Source: Dehalococcoidia bacterium (GTDB lineage: Bacteria; Chloroflexota; Dehalococcoidia; Tepidiformales; Tepidiformaceae). Taken from it: 6,614 bases of DNA. The notes under the pieces are model-generated. The model was not told the DNA's origin. It was given only the letters and a program-made list of their open reading frames with translations, and made no database searches. The position numbers were made by a program, and so were the translations under genes. The DNA is taken from assembly GCA_023228745.1 (NCBI GenBank), contig JALOAP010000173.1, positions 1 through 6,614 on the forward strand, in the 5' to 3' direction. Shown here one piece after another: positions 6,121-6,614 of this stretch (position 1 is its first letter; each line of letters begins with the position of its first letter).

Positions 6121-6597
6121 GCGAAAATCCACCATGAAGCAAGCGTCACTACCGTTGTGTTCGGAGTTCCGGACGGTACCTCGCCTGCCACCCTTCGCGT
6201 GCTCGCGAGCATAGCGCCGGCCGATCGCGACGACACTTTTGTGTTTCGGCGCGCGCCAGGCGGGTGGACCACAGCAGACCCTGCCGCGTCTGTAGTGGAG
6301 GACCAGGAGCTGTTTGGGGTTACAGTCACACTTCCGGGAACTCGGGTGTTCAGTGCCTTTGGTGAACCGCAGCTGACGGATGATCTCGGCAACGCGTACG
6401 CGCTCGACCGGTACAACGTGGGCTTCTCCAAGCAGCATGAGACAGCGCCATACCGCATCAGCAACGGGACATCCGCCGCTCGATTCATCGGACCGATAGA
6501 CCCTCGAGCCACCAGCCTCACGTTGACTGGTGGCGCCGGCGGCCAGCTGCTCGATGGCGATTCTGTACGCTTCGAGTTGTCCCTGTCGGCGGCATAA
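6028..6597 (+). CDS. Beta-rich hypothetical protein, probably the 3' part of a frameshifted gene
   Basis: The frame from the ATG at 6028 encodes 189 residues. From about residue 33 on it looks like a real extracellular beta-sandwich protein: ASVTTVVFGVPDGTSPATLRV, VTVTLPGTRVFSAFG, LTDDLGNAYALDRYNVGF, AARFIGPIDPRATSLTL and DSVRFELSLSA. The DDLGN...Y and 'F-x-GP-x-DP-x-A-x-x-LTL' phrases resemble Ig-like domains of DUF4179/anti-sigma-related proteins, which are common in Chloroflexota; I cannot name the family with certainty. The first 30 or so residues (MGRQPRLFGARERRSDQ) do not look like coding sequence and there is no signal peptide or membrane anchor. A GGAG lies 10 bases before the ATG, so this start may be used, but the better interpretation is that the true N-terminus is in the frame of the overlapping upstream segment. 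The stop TAA overlaps an ATG at 6597. Confidence 0.6.
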   Translation: MDVSAATPLGGNKMGRQPRLFGARERRSDQPAKIHHEASVTTVVFGVPDGTSPATLRVLASIAPADRDDTFVFRRAPGGWTTADPAASVVEDQELFGVTVTLPGTRVFSAFGEPQLTDDLGNAYALDRYNVGFSKQHETAPYRISNGTSAARFIGPIDPRATSLTLTGGAGGQLLDGDSVRFELSLSAA

Positions 6598-6614
6598 TGA
6601 CGACCGGAGGGCGG

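Noticed and set aside
6597..6614. Possible next gene starting at an ATG overlapping the TAA stop (TAATG)
   Set aside because: Only six codons are in the window and there is no good ribosome-binding site, so a gene cannot be supported.

Overview
The window is G+C-rich bacterial DNA with very dense coding. An rnc-smc pair, a DUF2442 gene and a 3' fragment of a beta-rich protein with repeated 'DGPW'-like wording would fit Chloroflexota (perhaps the Dehalococcoidia/Tepidiformia side). That assignment is an inference from gene style, not something the sequence proves.

Layout. Positions 1-221 (minus) hold the start and nearly all of a small DUF2442 protein that runs off the left edge. Positions 222-318 are a short spacer with a heptamer repeat and a weak hairpin. 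Positions 319-3966 (minus) encode a full-length SMC chromosome-condensation ATPase, and 3971-4684 (minus) encode RNase III four bases upstream of it. A good sigma-70-type promoter at 4748-4777 should drive the rnc-smc transcript. It overlaps the N-terminal extension that a longest-ORF call would give to rnc, so the true start is the GTG at 4684. Positions 4685-4813 are a compact divergent intergenic region.

On the plus strand, 4814-5780 is a tight three-gene cassette in which each gene starts inside the stop codon of the one before (ATGA overlaps). The first gene encodes a C4HC3-type (PHD/RING-like) zinc domain followed by an excisionase-type helix-turn-helix. The second is a free-standing zinc domain with nearly the same ligand spacing. 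The third is a small basic-tailed protein with two membrane segments. I do not recognise this cassette as a named system; it is the most interesting part of the window.

From about 5867 to 6597 (plus) lies a secreted-type beta-rich protein fragment that appears broken. Its N-terminal part reads well in one frame up to about 6118 and its C-terminal part reads well in another. Restoring one C in the CCC run at 6118-6120 would join them, and no convincing start codon exists upstream. The window ends just after its stop.

How the genes relate: RNase III and SMC form the familiar housekeeping pair (RNA processing and chromosome organisation). The divergent cassette looks like an accessory regulatory or membrane-linked unit of unknown role.
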